NCBI RefSeq assembly: GCF_030719215.1
Contig: NZ_CP120983.1
Coordinates: forward strand, 2,976,001 to 3,040,000
Origin: Streptomyces sp. Alt3
GTDB lineage: Bacteria > Actinomycetota > Actinomycetes > Streptomycetales > Streptomycetaceae
Direction of reading: 5' to 3'
DNA: 64,000 nucleotides
Numbering within the stretch: position 1 is the stretch's first letter; each line of letters starts with the position of its first letter. The notes beneath the pieces are model-generated. The model was given only the letters and a program-made list of their open reading frames with translations, did not search any database and was not told where the DNA came from. The position numbers were made by a program, and so were the translations under genes. Shown in pieces: positions 60,049 through 64,000 of the stretch.

Positions 60049-60132
60049 CGCTCACCGCTCCCCGCCCGCCGTGCACCGGATCAGCACGCTAACAACCGGC
60101 GCGGCTCCGGCGCGTGGGCCCGTGGGCCCAAC

Positions 60133-61319
60133 TCACGGCGGCCCCGGCCCCAGCAGCGTCCACGCCCCGTACGCGGCGGAGCCGAGGGCCAGCGCCCCGA
60201 CGACGGCGCCGGTACGGACCGTCGTACGCAGCCCTGCCAGAGCGACGGCCGGGGGCAGGAGCAGGGGAAACGCGGGCATCATCAGGCGCGGCCGGGAACC
60301 GAAGTAGCCGGAGCCGATGAGCGAGACGACGACGACCGCGATGCCGTAGACGAGCACGGGGAGCGGCTGCCGCTGACGTACGCACAGGTACACCAGCCAC
60401 CCCAGCAGTCCCAGTGCGGCGCAGAGCCCGAGTGCGGCGGGGAGCGGCAGCCCGGCGATGAAAACGGCGAGCGCCCGGCCCCCGTCGATGCTGTTGCCCC
60501 ACTGCGCCTGGACGTCGAAGTAGGCGAACGGGCCGCCCTCGCGCAGGGCGACGAACACCACGTAGGCCAGCCATCCCAGCGGCGCCAGGCACACCCCCAG
60601 CAGCATTCGGGCGTTCCGGCGGAGCAGACCCGCCGGCCGCCCGCCCGCCACTCCCGCACGAGGACGGCGGCGGCGGTGAGGGCGAGCGCCGCGATGAGTG
60701 CGGCCGCCGAGGGCCGGGTCAGCCCGGCGAGCACGCACAGCGCGCCGGCGGCGGTCCAGCGGTCCCGGAGCACCGCGTACAGCGACCAGGCGGCGAGCGC
60801 GGTGAACAGGGTCTCGGTGTACGCCATCGACTGGACGAACGCCGTCGGGTACGCGCCCCACAGCGCGGCCAGCACGATCCCGGTCCGCGGCCCGTGCAGG
60901 CGTGCCCCCACGGCGAAGATCCCCCAGGCCGCGAGGAGCCCCGCCGTCCAGGCGACGGCGATTCCGGCGCCCTGGACGGTGAAGGGGGTGACCGTGGCGA
61001 GGCCACGCTCCAGGGCCGGCAGCAGCGGAAAGAAGGCCAGGTCGGGGTGGGCGCCGCCGTCGGGGAGGGTGACGGTGTGGCCGTAGCCGTGCTCGGCGAT
61101 CCGCTGGTACCAGACGGAGTCCCACCGCCCGCCCAGCAGATGCAGGGCGTCCTTCCCGGCTGCCGACGCCGACAGCCACAGGAGCAGAAGCCCGAGAGCC
61201 CTGACCGCCGCGTAGGCCCCCAGGGCGGGGGCGGCGGCGGTGAGCAGGGCCATGGCGCGGTGGCGGGTGCCGCCGGTTCCGGGCGCCACCGGTCGGAGGC
61301 GCGTGAGCTGATCGGGCAT
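60133..61319 (-). pseudogene. PIG-V-like mannosyltransferase membrane protein, frameshifted by one base
   Basis: Multi-helix membrane glycosyltransferase of the PIG-V/GT-C class that uses a polyprenyl-linked sugar. Part 1 (61319 down to about 60645) holds GGRWDSVWYQRIAEHGYGHT, ending DLAFFPLLPALERGLATVTP and the arginine-rich VREWRAGG; part 2 (to 60133, one frame back) continues RPAGLLRRNARMLLGVCLAP, LGWLAYVVFVALREGGPFAY and FGSRPRLMMPAFPLLLPPAV. One extra base within about 60631-60655 (C/G-rich) restores 395 aa. So this is a sequence error or a real pseudogene; part 1 alone loses the C-terminal helices. ATG 61319. Divergent from the BenE-like permease gene. Confidence 0.85.
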
Positions 61320-61710
61320 ACGGGTGATTATGGTCCCGCTGCGGCCCGGCTCACCGAACCGGCCCTGGCGGGGTTCATCCTCCGGCTCACCGAACCGGCC
61401 CCGGCGGCGGGCCTTCCGGTTGCGGCCCGGCCCGGCGCCGTGGGGGTGCGCCGGGACGGGCGTCGATCACCTGCGGCGCAGACGCTAATGTCCCGGCGGC
61501 CACCCGTCATGGGCCCAGGGGCCCAAGACGGGGCTCAGCCGCCCCCGCCGGCTCCCGGGACGCGCTCCGGACCCGCGCCCGGAGACCCCACGGCCCTCCC
61601 CGTCTCGTGTGCCGGACCCGGCGGAGCGGGCGCGGCACGTCGTGCGAGGGTTTCGGGCGGCGTGCGACCCGTACGCCGGACGTGGAGAGCGCGGAAGAGG
61701 GCGACAGCGG
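61320..61710. other. 391-bp gap with a tandem repeat, between divergent genes
   Basis: Between the mannosyltransferase and BenE-like starts. It contains the 36-bp tandem repeat (61347-61418), a TAATGT -10-like box (about 61486-61491) and a GC palindrome (about 61504-61532). Six frames show no credible protein gene. Confidence 0.6.
61347..61418. repeat. imperfect tandem repeat, two 36-bp units
   Basis: Both units begin CGGCTCACCGAACCGGCCC and GGCGG follows; the unit boundary is at 61383. They lie in the divergent promoter region of the mannosyltransferase and BenE-like genes and could be a duplicated operator. Confidence 0.75.
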
Positions 61711-62997
61711 ATGACGGCCGGTTCATCGGTACCGACGGCGGAGGAACACTCGGAGCCTCCTGCGTCCGGCGGGCCCCGGCCGCGGCTGGTCCGCGACCTC
61801 TCGCTGTCGGCCGTGCTCGCAGGCGTCGTCGCGGTCGTCGTCTCCTACTCGGGGCCGCTGGTCATCGTGCTCTCCGCGGCCCGCGCCGGGCACCTCGACG
61901 CCGCACAGACCGGTTCCTGGATCTGGGCGATCTCGATCGGCAGCGGCCTCACCTGCATCGGCCTCAGCCTTCTCACACGCATGCCGGTCATCACCGCGTG
62001 GTCCACCCCGGGCGCCGCGCTCCTGGTCACCAGCATCGGTTCGTACGCGTACGGCGAGGTGATCGGCGCCTTCGTGGTGTCCGGTGTGGTGATCGCCCTG
62101 ATCGGGGTGACCGGGGTCTTCGGGCGGCTGATGCGCCTGGTGCCCGGCGCGGTGGTGTCCGCCATGCTCGCGGGCATCCTGTTCTCGTTCGGCGCCGACG
62201 TGTTCACCTCTCTGGAGCACACACCCGTCATCGCCGGGTCCGTGCTCCTGGCCTACCTGCTGGGCAAGCGGTGGCTCCCCCGGTACGCGGTCCTCCTGGC
62301 ACTGGCCGCGGGGGTGCTGTGCAGTGCCGCGAGTTCGAAGCTGCACATCAGGCTGGACCATGTCGGTCTGGTGCAGCCGGTCTTCACTGCACCCTCCTTC
62401 TCCGTGGCCTCGCTGATCGGCATCGCGGTCCCGCTGACCCTGGCGACACTGGCCTCCCAGAACGCCCCCGGCGTCGGCGTGCTCTCCGCCTCCGGCTACC
62501 GGCCCGACGACCGCCTCCTGGTCGGCTCCACAGGCCTGGTCTCGGCGGTGCTCGCCCCGTTCGGCTCCCACGCGGTGAACCTCGCGGCCATCACCGCCGC
62601 GATCTGCACGGGGCCCGAGGCGCACCGTGATCCGCGTCGGCGCTACGTCGCGGGAGTGGCCTGCGGCCTCGTCTACCTGGTGGTCGGTGCGTTCGGCTCG
62701 ACGCTCGTGGCGTTCTTCGGGGGTCTGCCGAAGGAACTGGTCGCGGCCATCGCCGGCGTCGCCCTCTTCGGCGCCCTGTCCGGCGGGCTGACCGGTGCGG
62801 TGCGGGAGGGGAAGGACCGGGAGGCCGCGGTCATCACCTTCCTGACCACGGCCTCGGGCGTCACCCTGTTCGGCATCGGCTCGGCGTTCTGGGGGCTGGT
62901 GTTCGGGGTCGCGGCCCATCTCGTGCTGAACGGCCGGTTCCGCCGCGCGGCCGGTTCCCCGCCGGCGGACGGCACGGATCCCGCGCGGCCCGGGTGA
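61711..62997 (+). CDS. BenE-like (benzoate/H+ symporter family) membrane transporter
   Basis: 428 aa with about twelve helices. PGAALLVTSIGSYAYGEVIG, AGILFSFGADVFTSLEHTPV and FGSHAVNLAAITAAICTGPE match BenE, the benzoate:proton symporter family; GPEAHRDPRRRYVAGVACGL is its usual loop. No ben catabolic genes are nearby, so the natural substrate is uncertain. GGAAGAGGG precedes ATG 61711. The upstream gap holds a 36-bp tandem repeat. Confidence 0.92.
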   Translation: MTAGSSVPTAEEHSEPPASGGPRPRLVRDLSLSAVLAGVVAVVVSYSGPLVIVLSAARAGHLDAAQTGSWIWAISIGSGLTCIGLSLLTRMPVITAWSTPGAALLVTSIGSYAYGEVIGAFVVSGVVIALIGVTGVFGRLMRLVPGAVVSAMLAGILFSFGADVFTSLEHTPVIAGSVLLAYLLGKRWLPRYAVLLALAAGVLCSAASSKLHIRLDHVGLVQPVFTAPSFSVASLIGIAVPLTLATLASQNAPGVGVLSASGYRPDDRLLVGSTGLVSAVLAPFGSHAVNLAAITAAICTGPEAHRDPRRRYVAGVACGLVYLVVGAFGSTLVAFFGGLPKELVAAIAGVALFGALSGGLTGAVREGKDREAAVITFLTTASGVTLFGIGSAFWGLVFGVAAHLVLNGRFRRAAGSPPADGTDPARPG

Positions 62998-63006
62998 TCT
63001 CGCGTC

Positions 63007-63897
63007 TCAGCTGTCCCAGGGCGGCTTGGCCGGGCGCCTGTGCCACCACCAGCCACGGTCGGCGACAGCCGTACCGGACCCGGTGAGGCGCCCGAGCAGC
63101 ACACCCGCGTCGTCGTCGGTGCCACGCCGGAACACCTCGTCGAGCTCCTCCAGTGCCCGGCCGAGCGGCAGGTGTTGCGGCCCCTGAGCCCGGGCCAGCT
63201 CCCCGAGGCGGTCGCGGGTGCGCAGGTCCTCGGCGTACTGGTCGAAGGGATAGCGTCCGCCCGGCGCCCACCCGGTTTCGATCCGGCGCACCAGACGTTC
63301 CCAGAGCAGCAGCGCCTCACGGGAACGGTTCACCGGGCCCGTGGCCGGAGCGTCACCGTGGGGGTCCGTCGCCGCCGCGAAGGCGTCGGTGACCGGAGTC
63401 TCCACCCTCTCCTCGTGCAGGATCTCCGCGAGGGTCTCGACCCGCGCCCCCGGGAGCTGCGCCATGGTCTCCTCGACCGCGTCCACCACGAGCCACGGGG
63501 CCCCGCCGTCCGTCTCGTCGTCCGCCTCCAGGAGACGCGCCCGTGCGACCGTCCCGTCCGGGCCCGCCGCCCAGTAGGCGGAGGGAGGCCGCTCCTGTGC
63601 CGGGTACAGGACCGTCGTACCGAGCCTGGCGGCGAGCCGCAGGGCCGCCTCGGCCTCGGTGGGCGGCGTCCTCATCACGTCCGACACCGAGACGTCCCAG
63701 GAGAGGGCCAGGTCTCCGGCCGCGGAGCGGTAGGTGCAGAGCACGGGGGCGTCCCAGTTCCGCTCGTCCGCCCCTCCCGCGTCGTCGTCGGCGACGTCCA
63801 CGTCCCGGGGCTCCGCGCCCAGCGCTCCGGCCAGGGCGGACGCCATGGTGTGCGGTTCGGGCCGGTGCACCGTCAGGAAGTTGTAGAGGGCGATCAC
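63007..63897 (-). CDS. conserved hypothetical protein
   Basis: 296 aa, soluble, no recognisable domain. Visible parts: MIALYNFLTVHRPEPHTMAS at the start, an acidic mid-region (about 35-70), DETDGGAPWLVVDAVEETMA, a helical C-terminus (TGPVNRSREALLLWERLVRR, LGELARAQGPQHLPLGRALE) and a WWWHRRP end. GTG 63897 overlaps the stop of the next upstream gene by four bases (GTGA), so the two are translated together and probably work together. A toxin-immunity or effector-chaperone pair is possible but unsupported. It converges on the BenE-like gene with a 9-bp gap. Confidence 0.7.
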   Translation of the reverse strand: MIALYNFLTVHRPEPHTMASALAGALGAEPRDVDVADDDAGGADERNWDAPVLCTYRSAAGDLALSWDVSVSDVMRTPPTEAEAALRLAARLGTTVLYPAQERPPSAYWAAGPDGTVARARLLEADDETDGGAPWLVVDAVEETMAQLPGARVETLAEILHEERVETPVTDAFAAATDPHGDAPATGPVNRSREALLLWERLVRRIETGWAPGGRYPFDQYAEDLRTRDRLGELARAQGPQHLPLGRALEELDEVFRRGTDDDAGVLLGRLTGSGTAVADRGWWWHRRPAKPPWDS

Positions 63898-64000
63898 GAA
63901 TACGTCCCGTCGTAGACCTTCTTGGCCTTCTCGATCACCTCAGGATGCTGGGCAAACCGGGGGTCCCTTGTCAAAGCCGGTGAATCGGTCCGCCCGCCGG
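63894..64000 (-). CDS. unknown protein, C-terminal 35 residues (gene cut by window end)
   Basis: Open frame entering from beyond the right edge, ending in TGA at 63894-63896. Its visible end reads ...DSPALTRDPRFAQHPEVIEK then AKKVYDGTYS. No family is recognised. The stop overlaps the GTG of the 296-aa gene, which marks it as a real coding frame in the same operon. Confidence 0.65.
   Translation of the reverse strand, partial: GGRTDSPALTRDPRFAQHPEVIEKAKKVYDGTYS

Noticed and set aside
1..64000. tRNA/rRNA genes, CRISPR arrays, insertion sequences, integrases, attachment sites, secondary-metabolite clusters
   Set aside because: Looked for on both strands; no cloverleaf with a T-loop outside coding regions, no regularly spaced repeats, and no transposase, integrase or PKS/NRPS proteins were recognised.

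Overview
The window is high-GC actinobacterial chromosome, almost certainly Streptomyces. The grounds are very high GC, many GTG starts, GTGA/ATGA start-stop overlaps, a WhiB-like regulator, expanded SpoIIE-type phosphatase and RsbW-type ATPase genes, a DasR-type site in front of a chitinase gene, and actinobacterial families (DUF4245, DUF1707, DUF6542, DUF402, LmeA-like DUF2993, polyphosphate glucokinase). From memory, unverified, the stretch from ppgK through ispH, xseAB, glpX, a wbl gene, the fumarases, oxyR-ahpCD, phoH and uppS follows conserved core gene order of Streptomyces coelicolor. I see no tRNA, rRNA, CRISPR array, transposase, integrase or biosynthetic gene cluster.

Layout. 0-4 kb: end of a sugar ABC importer, a GH1 beta-glucosidase and a TAT-exported COG5368/GH144-like glycosidase, possibly a beta-glucan (perhaps beta-1,2-glucan) utilisation set. 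4-7 kb: TPM-domain membrane protein and PspA, a membrane-stress pair. 7-11 kb: PAS-GAF-SpoIIE-HATPase phosphatase, stand-alone RsbW-like ATPase, Nudix hydrolase, small SPOR-like protein. 11-20 kb: NCS1 permease with a cysteine-rich tail and an RBS-masking leader hairpin, GntR/UTRA regulator divergent from a GH18 chitinase, threonine-synthase-like enzyme, cupin, secreted GH65 enzyme. 20-29 kb: LmeA-like protein, ychF, DUF6542 protein, ppgK, ispH, APC permease, xseA-xseB, RutE-like reductase. 29-36 kb: DUF4245 and glpX divergent over a palindrome, wbl gene, DUF1707 protein, class I fumarase preceded by an IdeR/DmdR-like iron box, and a frameshifted class II fumarase. 36-41 kb: DUF402 protein, second SpoIIE phosphatase, class A penicillin-binding protein. 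41-46 kb: SPFH protein coupled to a ribbon-helix-helix protein, then a PadR-ABC ATPase-FtsX permease cassette. 46-51 kb: oxyR divergent from ahpC-ahpD, AI-2E-type transporter, SLT-domain secreted protein. 51-64 kb: phoH2, isoprenyl transferase, aldo/keto reductase, frameshifted AlkZ-like gene, methyltransferase, prepilin peptidase, DUF192 protein, lipoprotein, frameshifted PIG-V-like mannosyltransferase, BenE-like permease, and a pair of unknown genes cut by the right edge.

Themes. Central carbon metabolism (ppgK, glpX, both fumarases, RutE-like reductase), oxidative defence (oxyR-ahpCD), cell-envelope work (PBP, SLT protein, isoprenyl transferase, LmeA-like protein, PspA/TPM, SPFH) and partner-switching signalling recur. 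Nearly every convergent junction carries a strong hairpin terminator. At least 13 genes have a TANNNT -10 box 6-8 nt before the start codon, which points to leaderless mRNAs. Three genes are each broken by an apparent single-base deletion in a G/C-rich run, so residual sequence error must be excluded before calling them pseudogenes.
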